In this document: positions 39,687-47,287 of the stretch, in pieces
Numbering within the stretch: position 1 is the stretch's first letter
Layout of the letters: each line of letters starts with the position of its first letter
Assembly (NCBI RefSeq): GCF_017355205.1
Contig: NZ_JADIJK010000012.1
Location: forward strand, 62,001 to 126,000
Direction of reading: 5' to 3'
DNA length: 64,000 nucleotides
Origin: Bacillus sp. SD088
Lineage (GTDB): Bacteria > Bacillota > Bacilli > Bacillales > Bacillaceae_C
Made by a program: the position numbers and the translations under genes
Notes under the pieces: model-generated
Told to the model about the DNA's origin: nothing
Databases searched by the model: none
What the model saw: only the letters and a program-made list of their open reading frames with translations

Positions 39687-40868
39687 ATGAAAACGAAAGA
39701 ATCCCAGTCATCAACCATTTGTCCACATGGTGGGATTTTGATGAATCGAGAAGTTCCCGATCTCGAAAAAAAACAAGCGCTTCAAAAAGCGGAAACCTTA
39801 CCGAGTTTAACGATTTCCGATTGGAGTTTATCAGATTTAGAGTTACTTGCTAATGGGGGATTTAGCCCATTAAAGGGGTTTATGAATCAGCAAGATTATC
39901 AAAGTGTTTTGGAACATATGCATTTATCTAATGGTCTGCTGTGGAGTATCCCAATCACATTGCCCGTCCCTCGTGAAGAAGCCATCCATTTCTCGGTTGG
40001 AGAGGAAATCGCTTTAAAAGGTGAAGATGGAAAAATATATGGCACACTGCTTTTGGAAGAAAAGTATAGCTATGATAAGTTAACTGAGGCCGAAAAAGTC
40101 TATGGAACGATCAATCGTACACATCCTGGGGTCGAAAAGACTCTTGAAAAAGCGGGAATTTACTTTGCGGGTCCGGTTTATATGATTCAAAAACCAAGCC
40201 ATCATCCTTTCACCGCTTTTCATAAGACACCGAAGGAAACAAGAGAAATGTTTCAACAATTAGGCTGGAAAACCGTTGTCGGTTTTCAAACAAGAAATCC
40301 CGTTCATCGCGCTCATGAGTATATTCAAAAAATTGCTATGGAAAACGTCGATGGCTTGCTGTTAAACCCCTTAGTAGGAGAAACAAAGGCGGATGATGTG
40401 CCAGCTGATGTGCGAATGAAGAGCTACCAGATTTTACTAGCGCATTATTATCCCAAAAATCGTGTAGAACTCGTTATTTACCCAGCAGCGATGCGGTATG
40501 CGGGCCCTAAGGAAGCGATTATGCATGCACTTGTCCGAAAAAATTATGGATGTACTCATTTTATTATTGGGCGTGATCATGCAGGGGTTGGGGATTTTTA
40601 TGGAACGTATGAAGCACAGGAGCTTGTAGGAAAGTATGAAGAAGAGATTGGGATGACCATTTTAAAATTTGAACATGCCTTTTATTGTAAGCGTTGTGAA
40701 AATATGGCCACCTCTAAAACCTGTCCCCATCATCAGCAGCACCACATTCATTTAAGTGGAACAAAAGTTAGAGAACTGCTAAGAAAAGGGGAAAAACCAC
40801 CGAGCGAATTTTCTCGTCCCGAAGTAGCGCAAGTATTAATTGATGGATTACAGTCACATATAGATTGA
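39687..40868 (+). CDS. sat: Sulfate adenylyltransferase (ATP sulfurylase)
   Basis: A 393-residue enzyme forming adenosine 5'-phosphosulfate (APS) from ATP and sulfate. The nucleotide-binding [17 protein letters not shown] (QTRNPxHRAH) and [17 protein letters not shown] are intact. [16 protein letters not shown] near residue 330 is the cysteine pattern of Bacillus-type Sat and may bind metal. ATG follows GAAAGGATGAG. cysC starts 15 bases after the stop. No cysH, cysI/J or cysP gene is present here. Confidence 0.96.
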   Translation: MKTKESQSSTICPHGGILMNREVPDLEKKQALQKAETLPSLTISDWSLSDLELLANGGFSPLKGFMNQQDYQSVLEHMHLSNGLLWSIPITLPVPREEAIHFSVGEEIALKGEDGKIYGTLLLEEKYSYDKLTEAEKVYGTINRTHPGVEKTLEKAGIYFAGPVYMIQKPSHHPFTAFHKTPKETREMFQQLGWKTVVGFQTRNPVHRAHEYIQKIAMENVDGLLLNPLVGETKADDVPADVRMKSYQILLAHYYPKNRVELVIYPAAMRYAGPKEAIMHALVRKNYGCTHFIIGRDHAGVGDFYGTYEAQELVGKYEEEIGMTILKFEHAFYCKRCENMATSKTCPHHQQHHIHLSGTKVRELLRKGEKPPSEFSRPEVAQVLIDGLQSHID

Positions 40869-40883
40869 AAGGAGAAAAACTGG

Positions 40884-41483
40884 GTGAAATCACAACATAT
40901 CACTTGGCAAGCTCAACAAGTGACAAAGCAGGAAAGACAACAATTGCATGGTCATAAAAGTGCGATTGTTTGGTTCACAGGGCTCTCGGCTTCAGGAAAA
41001 TCGACATTATGTGCTGCGATCGCGAAAAAATTACATGAACAAGGATTAAGCACATATGTATTAGATGGGGATAATATTCGCCATGGTCTAAATAAAAATC
41101 TTGGTTTTAGCCCAGAAGATCGTTCCGAGAATATTCGCAGGATCGGTGAAGTGGGTAAATTATTTATCGATGCGGGCATCCTCACCTTCACAGCTTTTAT
41201 TTCCCCCTATCAGCAAGATCGAAAGCTTGTGAGAGAAATGGTTGGGCCTGATGAATTCATCGAGGTGTTTGTAAAATGTAGTCTAGAAGAATGTGAACGA
41301 AGGGATCCTAAGGGATTGTATAAAAAAGCAAGAGCTGGAGAAATCAAGGAATTTACCGGAATTGATGCCCCTTATGAGGAACCTGTTAATCCCGAAATGG
41401 TGATAGAAAACGATCAACAAGATATTGAAACATCTGTGAATCAAGTGATTGATTTTTTACAAAGACGAGGACTAATAGAATGA
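40884..41483 (+). CDS. cysC: Adenylylsulfate (APS) kinase
   Basis: A 199-residue kinase that phosphorylates APS to PAPS. P-loop [29 protein letters not shown] and [15 protein letters not shown] are diagnostic. GTG start behind AAAGGAGAAAAAC. Together with Sat it completes sulfate activation. Placed next to sulfatase-fold genes, it may capture released sulfate, or it may simply serve cysteine synthesis. The first reading fails if those enzymes are phosphoesterases. Confidence 0.96.
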   Translation: MKSQHITWQAQQVTKQERQQLHGHKSAIVWFTGLSASGKSTLCAAIAKKLHEQGLSTYVLDGDNIRHGLNKNLGFSPEDRSENIRRIGEVGKLFIDAGILTFTAFISPYQQDRKLVREMVGPDEFIEVFVKCSLEECERRDPKGLYKKARAGEIKEFTGIDAPYEEPVNPEMVIENDQQDIETSVNQVIDFLQRRGLIE

Positions 41484-41500
41484 TCAAAGGCAATAAAAAG

Positions 41501-41720
41501 AAGCTGGGATAAAAATGTTTTCACCAAAGAAAAAAACGAACTAGTATGGTGAATATACTCGCTACGGAAATATACTTCGCTTTCCACGGGCGAGTGGAAA
41601 GCCTCCTCAGGCTTTCGGGGTCTTGCCGGACTCTCACTTCCCGCAGGAGTCTACGTATATTTCCGTTGCTAAGGTAATTCGTCTTTGGAGCTTAACATTT
41701 TAGTTATATCCCAGCCTCTT
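41501..41720 (+). repeat. GAGGCTGGGACA intergenic repeat, copy 3
   Basis: Full-length copy with ends AAGCTGGGATAAAA and TATATCCCAGCCTC and shared inner blocks AACGAACTAGTATGGTG, GGGCGAGTGG, CTCACTTCCCGCAGGAGTC and TACGTATATTTCC. It lies between converging genes and can terminate both. Confidence 0.85.
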
Positions 41721-41725
41721 GATTT

Positions 41726-42853
41726 TTATCTCTCTTCTTGCCAAATTTCATGAGCAATTTGAACAACATGGCGTACTTTCGCCCATTGCTCTTCTTCTGT
41801 AATGAGGTTTCCTTCTTCAGTAGAAGCGAATCCACATTGCGGGCTTAGACATAGGTGATCAAGATCAACATACTCAGCAGCTTCTGCTACTCGTTGCTTG
41901 ATTTCCTCTGAATTCTCCAATTCTGCTGTTTTAGTCGTAATTAATCCTAATACTACGTTTTGTTTCTGAATGAAGCGAAGTGGATCAAAATCTCCTGAAC
42001 GTTCATTATCAAATTCCAAGAAGAAAGCATCAACGTTAACTTTAGAAAATAATGGCTTAGCAACAGCTTCGTAATCTCCCTCATATAACCAGGCCGATTT
42101 AAAATTGCCTCGACAAACATGGAGTGAAATCATCATATCATCTGGTTTATGAGCAATCGATTCTATGGTGATATCGGCAAATCTTTCCATGACTTCATTT
42201 ACATCCCAGCCCTTAGCTTCCATCTTCTCACGTGATGCTTGACTGAAAAAGGCGCCCCAACTTGTATCATCCAGTTGCAAGTAGCGACAACCTGCATCAT
42301 AAAAGGCTTGAATTGCATCTTGATAAACCTTTGCAATATCTTTTGCGACAGCATCCAAGGATGGGTATGGAGGGTTGTCTGCATAGATGTCACTATTCAG
42401 CACACCAGAATGAAAAATCATATTTGGACCCGGAATGGTAATCTTAGCCGTATGATCACCCGCTACTTCACTCAAATAGCGAAAGTCAGCTAAAAATGGA
42501 TGGTCTTTAGGGAATTTTAAAGGAGCAGCAACTGTGTATGATGTAAGCTTTTTCATTTCCCCTTGGAAAAAGCCGGCAACTTCTACTTCTACAGTACGAA
42601 TTCCTTCAATAGCACAAATGAAGTCAGCGTGCCAATATTTTCTACGGAACTCTCCATCTGTTACGACTTGTAAACCAGACTCTTTTTGCTTTTCTACAAG
42701 CTTAGCGATCTCTGAATCTTCAATTGAACGCAAATCTTCTTTCGTTATCTCTCCTTCTTGGAATTGCTTTCGCGCATCCTTCAATACCTGTGGTCGTAAG
42801 AAACTTCCTACAATATCTGCTCGAAATGGTGTTTTTGCCAGTGTTCTTGTCAT
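41726..42853 (-). CDS. MetE C-terminal-like cobalamin-independent methyltransferase (YxjG/YxjH type)
   Basis: A 375-residue, single-domain zinc methyltransferase related to the C-terminal half of MetE. Likely zinc ligands are the His-Cys pair in SLHVCRGNF, Glu in FFLEFDNE and Cys in LSPQCGF. FRADIVGSFLRP at the N-terminus and LQLDDTSWGAFF are family features. Such proteins transfer methyl groups from folates or other donors to homocysteine or related thiols. ATG follows GGAGCGGGG. The short upstream region has no recognisable S-box riboswitch. Confidence 0.88.
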   Translation of the reverse strand: MTRTLAKTPFRADIVGSFLRPQVLKDARKQFQEGEITKEDLRSIEDSEIAKLVEKQKESGLQVVTDGEFRRKYWHADFICAIEGIRTVEVEVAGFFQGEMKKLTSYTVAAPLKFPKDHPFLADFRYLSEVAGDHTAKITIPGPNMIFHSGVLNSDIYADNPPYPSLDAVAKDIAKVYQDAIQAFYDAGCRYLQLDDTSWGAFFSQASREKMEAKGWDVNEVMERFADITIESIAHKPDDMMISLHVCRGNFKSAWLYEGDYEAVAKPLFSKVNVDAFFLEFDNERSGDFDPLRFIQKQNVVLGLITTKTAELENSEEIKQRVAEAAEYVDLDHLCLSPQCGFASTEEGNLITEEEQWAKVRHVVQIAHEIWQEER

Positions 42854-42920
42854 TTTCCCCGCTCCTTTAAACTAAGTATAACCCCTTCAAAATATCGGAA
42901 GAGGTTGAAAAATCCCTTTT

Positions 42921-43115
42921 AGAGGATGTTCAAAAAGTCCGGTAAAAATGACACTGTGGGATAAATGATCTTCGACTAAGCAACGACACGTCCTGTGTCA
43001 AACGTCGAAGTCATCACACACGCCCAAGTTCGTTGGCTTGCTTATCCGCTCCTCAAAGCTACGCCGCCTCGAACTCCTTGGTCCTTTTTATCCTCCTGTT
43101 TGAACACATCATTTT
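42921..43115 (+). repeat. GTTCAAAAAGTCC intergenic repeat, copy 2
   Basis: AGAGGATGTTCAAAAAGTCC plus GGTAAAAATGACAC at the left and TTTGAACACATC at the right, as in the copy at 21141. It includes the constant-loop hairpin GACAC-GTCCT-GTGTC (42985-42999). Confidence 0.8.
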
Positions 43116-43420
43116 ACTACTCTTTTTACCTTGGAGATGATTGTTTTAGAAAATTAGAGAAACTATTTTGTTAAAAATCCCTCCATCTTTATTGATAAGA
43201 ATAGTCTATGTATTTGTCATTAATCCTATAGCGAGAATGCAATTGTGTCAAGAGGAATTTCAATTGTTTGCTCTATTCATAAGGTAATTAGAAATGAACA
43301 AAGCATGCCAAATTTCGATTCAACACATTTTTTATCTTTAATCAATTTCAACGTTACTTAATTTAATTGAAATACGCGAACATATTATTCAAACAGAATG
43401 AATTTCCTAGATGTGTTATT

Positions 43421-43439
43421 TTTGTTAAACTTCAACAAA
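43421..43439. promoter_or_regulatory. Dyad upstream of the DeoR-NosL promoter
   Basis: TTTGTT and AACAAA arms around AAACTTC. It resembles a Rex- or Fnr-type half-site pair (TTGTTAA...TYAACAA) but is one base shorter than the Rex consensus. It lies about 28 bp before the -35 box, so it may be an activator site or the operator of the DeoR-type protein itself. Confidence 0.35.
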
Positions 43440-43466
43440 TATTCACATATTTTATCGTAGGTATAC

Positions 43467-43496
43467 TTGCCAGGACGAATTTAGATTAGGCATAAT
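43467..43496 (+). promoter_or_regulatory. Candidate sigma-A promoter of the DeoR-NosL/YtkA operon
   Basis: TTGCCA, 18-bp spacer, CATAAT. It ends 21 bases before the GTG start; AAGGAGGGGG lies between them. Confidence 0.4.
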
Positions 43497-43517
43497 AGAG
43501 AAGGAGGGGGAGATAGC

Positions 43518-44090
43518 GTGCTACCAATTGAAAGACAGCAACAAATTTTAATATGGCTGGAGGAAGAAGGAAGCTTGCGTATATCGGACATTAGTAAACG
43601 ATTCAATGTTTCAGAAATGACGATATATCGTGATATTAAACCGTTATTGGATCAGAAAAAAGTGTTAAAGACTTCTAAAGGAATTTCCATTTCACCAGAA
43701 CAATCTATACCTCCAGATGTCTGTACATATTGTTTTAAGCCAGCAAAATCAAGATTTTCGGTTCAATTAATCAGAGTAGACCAAAAAATTGAAACAACCT
43801 GCTGTGCTCATTGTGGACTACTACGCTATAAAGATATTAAAAAAGATGTATCACAAATCATTTGTCGTGATTTTTTAAAGGATACGACTATCAGTGCAAA
43901 AATGGCAACATTTATGATGGGAACTAATTTAAACTTAAATTGTTGTGAACCACAAGTGCTTGTATTTGAATCGTTCCAACAGGCGACCCAATTCCAAACA
44001 GGTTTTGGCGGAGAACTTTACCCATTTGATGAGGCTGTTGCGGCGATTGATAAAAAAATGAATGGGTCTAAATGTCCGCATTCGAAATAA
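43518..44090 (+). CDS. DeoR-type HTH fused to a cysteine-rich NosL-like domain
   Basis: A 190-residue protein. Residues about 1-60 are a DeoR winged helix (RQQQILIWLEEEGSLRISDI, FNVSEMTIYRDIKPLLDQKK). The rest lacks the sugar-phosphate domain of DeoR proteins. It has VCTYCFKPAKSRFSVQLI, TTCCAHCGLLRY, IICRDFLKDTTISAKMATFMMG, NCCEPQVLVFESFQQA and FQTGFGGELYPFDEAV, the order of elements in NosL, a copper chaperone-like fold. Four cysteine pairs or singles could bind copper or another soft metal. I infer a metal-responsive regulator. GTG start follows AAGGAGGGGG. The next gene is a YtkA-like lipoprotein, 20 bases away. Confidence 0.7.
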   Translation: MLPIERQQQILIWLEEEGSLRISDISKRFNVSEMTIYRDIKPLLDQKKVLKTSKGISISPEQSIPPDVCTYCFKPAKSRFSVQLIRVDQKIETTCCAHCGLLRYKDIKKDVSQIICRDFLKDTTISAKMATFMMGTNLNLNCCEPQVLVFESFQQATQFQTGFGGELYPFDEAVAAIDKKMNGSKCPHSK

Positions 44091-44110
44091 AGATAATGAG
44101 GAGAATCTAT

Positions 44111-44854
44111 ATGAAAAAAACAATTGGAAGTATCTTGCTAGGAATTGCGCTTTTAACGTTAGTGGCTTGTGGAAATGATGCCAAAAGTCAAGATGATGAG
44201 GTACCTGCGATACTGGAAGTGCAGCTAGAAGTAGCCGAACATGTTGAAGTGGATGAGAAGGTTGATCTAAAAGCTGTGGTAACACAAGGGGATGAAGATG
44301 TCGCCGATGCGGATGAAGTCCAATTTGAAATTTGGGAAGAAGGAGGAAAAGAGGAAAGCACCATGATTGATGCTGTGAATAATCAGGATGGGACGTATGA
44401 GGCTGAAACAACTTTTGATCATGACGGTGCATTCACTGTTCAGGTGCATGTGACAGCAAGAGGTATGCACAATATGCCCAAGCAAACTGTGACGGTAGGA
44501 GAAGGAGCAGCAGAAGAAGAGGACCATGAGCATGGAGATCATAACCATGAAGCACATGCGGAAGGCTTTAGTATGCATTTTATGGAGCCAGAAGATGTAA
44601 AAAAGGATAATGAAGTAGACTTTATTGTCCATCTGCAACTTGAAAACGAACCATTGAAAGATGCCAGAGTTCGTTACGAAGTTTGGAAAGATGACGCCGA
44701 AGAACATGATTGGCTTGATGCTGAAGAAGGAACACCAGGGGAATACTCTTCGTCATTTACTTTTGAGGAAACAGGTGTTTATCATATAAGAATCCATGTT
44801 CAGGATGATGAGGATTTACACGAACATGAAGAACATCAAATAGAGATAAAGTGA
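44111..44854 (+). CDS. Double YtkA/FixH-like lipoprotein with His-rich linker
   Basis: A 247-residue surface lipoprotein; signal peptide LLTLVAC with Cys20 lipidated. Two Ig-like YtkA/FixH domains follow: about 35-130 (VQFEIWEEGGKEES, GTYEAETTFDHDGAFTVQVHV) and about 160-240 (VRYEVWKDDAEEHD, GEYSSSFTFEETGVYHIRIHV). Between them lies the linker EEDHEHGDHNHEAHAEG, and the C-terminus is HEHEEH, both suited to metal binding. YtkA-like proteins are linked to copper delivery and oxidase assembly. The pairing with the NosL-like regulator suggests extracytoplasmic copper sensing or buffering, an inference. ATG at 44111 follows GAGGAGAATC. The stop codon abuts a repeat remnant. Confidence 0.8.
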   Translation: MKKTIGSILLGIALLTLVACGNDAKSQDDEVPAILEVQLEVAEHVEVDEKVDLKAVVTQGDEDVADADEVQFEIWEEGGKEESTMIDAVNNQDGTYEAETTFDHDGAFTVQVHVTARGMHNMPKQTVTVGEGAAEEEDHEHGDHNHEAHAEGFSMHFMEPEDVKKDNEVDFIVHLQLENEPLKDARVRYEVWKDDAEEHDWLDAEEGTPGEYSSSFTFEETGVYHIRIHVQDDEDLHEHEEHQIEIK

Positions 44855-44897
44855 AACTTCAATCAGTGGGAAGATTGCTGTCCGTTCATGCGGGATA
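44851..44897 (+). repeat. GTGGGGG-hairpin repeat, copy 3 (internally deleted remnant)
   Basis: Left end GTGAAACTTCAATCAGTGGG is joined directly to right end ATTGCTGTCCGTTCATGCGGGATAA of the composite repeat, with the middle lost. Its first bases overlap the stop codon of the lipoprotein gene. Confidence 0.75.
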
Positions 44898-44918
44898 ACG
44901 GAATAAGAAGTCGATTAA

Positions 44919-44952
44919 ATCCGAAATGTGATGGAACATTTCGGGTTTTTTG
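44919..44952 (+). terminator. Terminator of the DeoR-NosL/YtkA operon
   Basis: CCGAAATGT/ACATTTCGG stem, short loop, TTTTTTG tail. Confidence 0.88.
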
Positions 44953-45352
44953 CTTTTTACTAGTAAACTATAAGATTCCAGTGTTCTTAGGTTGCTTTTT
45001 CATTAAAATAGGCGCCTGAATTCTCTTTATAATTCTCTTAGGGGGCAGAGCGATGCCAAATTGTCATTAAAATGAAATTTTGCAATATCCCTTGTTCTTT
45101 GCAAGGATTTCCTTCATTCTATAGTATATATATTTTTTACAGAAAAAATGAACCTTTTCGACAAGAAGGGCGAATATATGTTAGGAAGGACTTTACCAGA
45201 GATCAATAAAGCAATATGATTCAACGCGCTCCTTCCGCTTCTGGTTGCATGGCCTCATTGTGAGAAAGTCACAAGACTGGAGACGACAGGCATGGCGACG
45301 AATCCGCATATTGGAACGAAAGATGATCTATCAACAGGAGGAACACTTTCAT
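44953..45352. other. Noncoding stretch upstream of a decayed gene
   Basis: About 400 bases without a supported gene. A reading frame opens at 45245 in phase with the DUF4367 remnant but its N-terminal part (WRRQAWRRIRILERK) looks unnatural. This DNA may hold the ruined N-terminus of that gene. Confidence 0.4.
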
Positions 45353-46017
45353 ATGACATCAGAGGGAAACGAAGAGCGCATTCATGAGATGCAAGTGGAA
45401 AAATATTTGACAGAAGATGAGTTAAACGATTATGTTCGTTTAGAAAGTGAACGGATCAAGATATACGAAGCCAAGAAGCAAGATGGCTTGTCTACGTTAG
45501 AGGCTATGATGAATATGAGTAAAGAAGAGCAAAATAAACTTGACCAAATCGATCAAAAGATCTCTGACTATTGGGATAAAATTATGCCCCATTTTATATA
45601 TACTAAAGAGGAAGTCCAAGCTCTTATAGGTTTCCCCCTGGATTCTCCAGCTTATCTTCCAGAGGGGTATGATATAGAAGAAGAGGTCATAGACCCCGAT
45701 ATTACATCAAGCCATCCAAAGCCGATTGTGAGTACACGGTATAGTATGAATGGAGAAGCCAGCATAAGTATCGAACAATCTGAAGTAATAACTGGAGATC
45801 GAGATCCTTTTGAAGGCAACTTTGATACGATTAAATCCTATCAACTGACAGGAAATCAGTTTTTTTATGGGATGTATAACGATAGTAGTGCGACAGGCAT
45901 GAAAATGCTTGTTCCCGCCGCAGGTGAAAATTCGGCCTATAAAACGTGATTTATGCGAGTACTCTATCCAAGCAAGAAATGGAACGAATAATGCTTTCTT
46001 TACTAGAAGAAAAATAA
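45353..46017 (+). pseudogene. Decayed DUF4367-type protein
   Basis: DUF4367 domains occur at the C-terminus of membrane-bound regulators, including anti-sigma-like proteins. The domain is seen as VQALIGFPLDSPAYLPEGYD and following strands. A frameshift near 45940 separates AGENSAYKT-stop from VIYASTLSKQEMERIMLSLL, the normal domain ending, in another frame to 46017. No transmembrane segment precedes the domain, so the N-terminal half is also missing or altered. ATG at 45353 has AGGAGG 11 bases upstream. Probably nonfunctional. Confidence 0.65.
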
Positions 46018-46041
46018 AACTGTTTTAATGGGGAGAGAAAA

Positions 46042-47223
46042 ATGAGAGCAAACAAACCAAAGCAAAAGAAAAAAAAGAAAATAATATGGGGAATCTTGAG
46101 TGTGTTTTTGATTCTCGTCATTGGAGTGGGGATCTATGTTGCCAATCTCTATTTTTCCTTTACTTCAGCATTAGATAATATGCATGAGAAGGTAGATAGG
46201 TCTGAAAAACGGGAAGAGGAAGTGTCGATTCAAGATAAAGACCCGTTTTCTGTTCTACTTTTAGGAATCGATGATGAAGATGGTGATGTAGGAAGATCTG
46301 ATACGATGATTGTGGCAACTGTAAATCCAAAGTTAAATTCAATTAAAATGTTAAGTATTCCCAGGGATACACGGACAGAGCTCGTTGGAAATGGCACAAC
46401 GGAAAAAATTAATCATGCGTATGCCCGTGGTGGAGCGAAAATGTCCATTGACACGGTCGAACAATTTTTAAATATTCCAATTGACTATTATGTGGAAGTG
46501 AATATGGAGGGATTTACAGGGATTATCGATGCGTTTGATGGAGTGACTGTTAAGAATGATATGGATTTAACCTATAAAAAACATCATTTTCCAGAGGGAG
46601 AAATCACGATGACTGGAAAGGAAGCCCTTATTTTTTCACGGATTCGTTATGAAGATCCGCGAGGGGACTTTGGTCGCCAGATCAGGCAAAAGCAAATCAT
46701 TCAAGCAATCTTAAATAAAGCAAGAAGCTTATCTTCATTATTAAAGTATGATGATGTGCTAAACGAGTTAGGGGACCAAGTGAAAACAAATTTTTCCTTT
46801 AAGGAAATGGTCAGTCTGCAAAAACAATATAAAGGGATAGAAAAGAATATCGAGCAATATCAATTTGAAGAAGGCGATGGAGGTAAAATTGGGAAATACT
46901 GGTATTATTTCCCAGATGAAGAAGAGGTTCAGAAATACCAAACGTTATTAAGGGAGCATTTAGAGCTATCGGATGATTCATTAGCAAACTCAGATGGAGA
47001 AACCTACACAGTTGAAGAAAATGACACACTAACAAGCATTGCTACACAATTTGGCGTAACAGAGGACGATCTTGTAGAATGGAACAATCTTAGTGACCCT
47101 AATAATATCCAAGTAGGACAGACCTTAACGGTAGAAGGACCAAATGGACAGCAAACAGAGGACGATTCAGGTGAAGCAGATCTCCAAACTGAATCCGATA
47201 ATGATATGGATGAAGAAGAGTAA
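46042..47223 (+). CDS. LytR-CpsA-Psr (LCP) family protein with C-terminal LysM domain
   Basis: A 393-residue membrane-anchored enzyme, probably transferring anionic polymers such as teichoic acids to peptidoglycan outside the cell. A basic tail (KPKQKKKKK) and one membrane segment (about 14-36) lead into the LCP domain (about 70-220) with LLLGIDDEDGDVGRSDTMI, MLSIPRDTRTEL, EKINHAYARGG and FSRIRYEDPRGDFGRQIRQ, which carry the conserved Arg/Asp residues for lipid pyrophosphate binding. Residues about 324-370 are a LysM repeat (YTVEENDTLTSIATQFGV). The LCP-LysM fusion is less common and would bind the enzyme to glycan. GGGGAGAG precedes ATG. Confidence 0.9.
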   Translation: MRANKPKQKKKKKIIWGILSVFLILVIGVGIYVANLYFSFTSALDNMHEKVDRSEKREEEVSIQDKDPFSVLLLGIDDEDGDVGRSDTMIVATVNPKLNSIKMLSIPRDTRTELVGNGTTEKINHAYARGGAKMSIDTVEQFLNIPIDYYVEVNMEGFTGIIDAFDGVTVKNDMDLTYKKHHFPEGEITMTGKEALIFSRIRYEDPRGDFGRQIRQKQIIQAILNKARSLSSLLKYDDVLNELGDQVKTNFSFKEMVSLQKQYKGIEKNIEQYQFEEGDGGKIGKYWYYFPDEEEVQKYQTLLREHLELSDDSLANSDGETYTVEENDTLTSIATQFGVTEDDLVEWNNLSDPNNIQVGQTLTVEGPNGQQTEDDSGEADLQTESDNDMDEEE

Positions 47224-47239
47224 AGCTGCACTAACTTAA

Positions 47240-47287
47240 AATAACCCATGGATGGGAGAAACACCATCCATGAGTTATTTTTTTATT
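47240..47287. terminator. Bidirectional terminator between converging genes
   Basis: AATAAC-CATGGATGG pairs with CCATCCATG-GTTATT; TTTTTTT follows on the plus strand and the A-run on the left serves the minus strand. Confidence 0.85.

Larger units (their letters stand above)
43116..43517. other. AT-rich upstream region of the DeoR-NosL gene
   Basis: About 400 bases with no ORF that I would support. Near its end are a dyad TTGTTAAACTTCAACAA (43422-43438) and a sigma-A-like promoter TTGCCA-N18-CATAAT (43467-43496), both listed separately. The remaining 300 bases are AT-rich, and I see nothing else in them. Confidence 0.5.

Noticed and set aside
42854-42920. S-box or other methionine riboswitch upstream of the MetE-like gene
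   Set aside because: Only about 70 bases separate the gene from a repeat element; none of the S-box stems or conserved blocks is visible.
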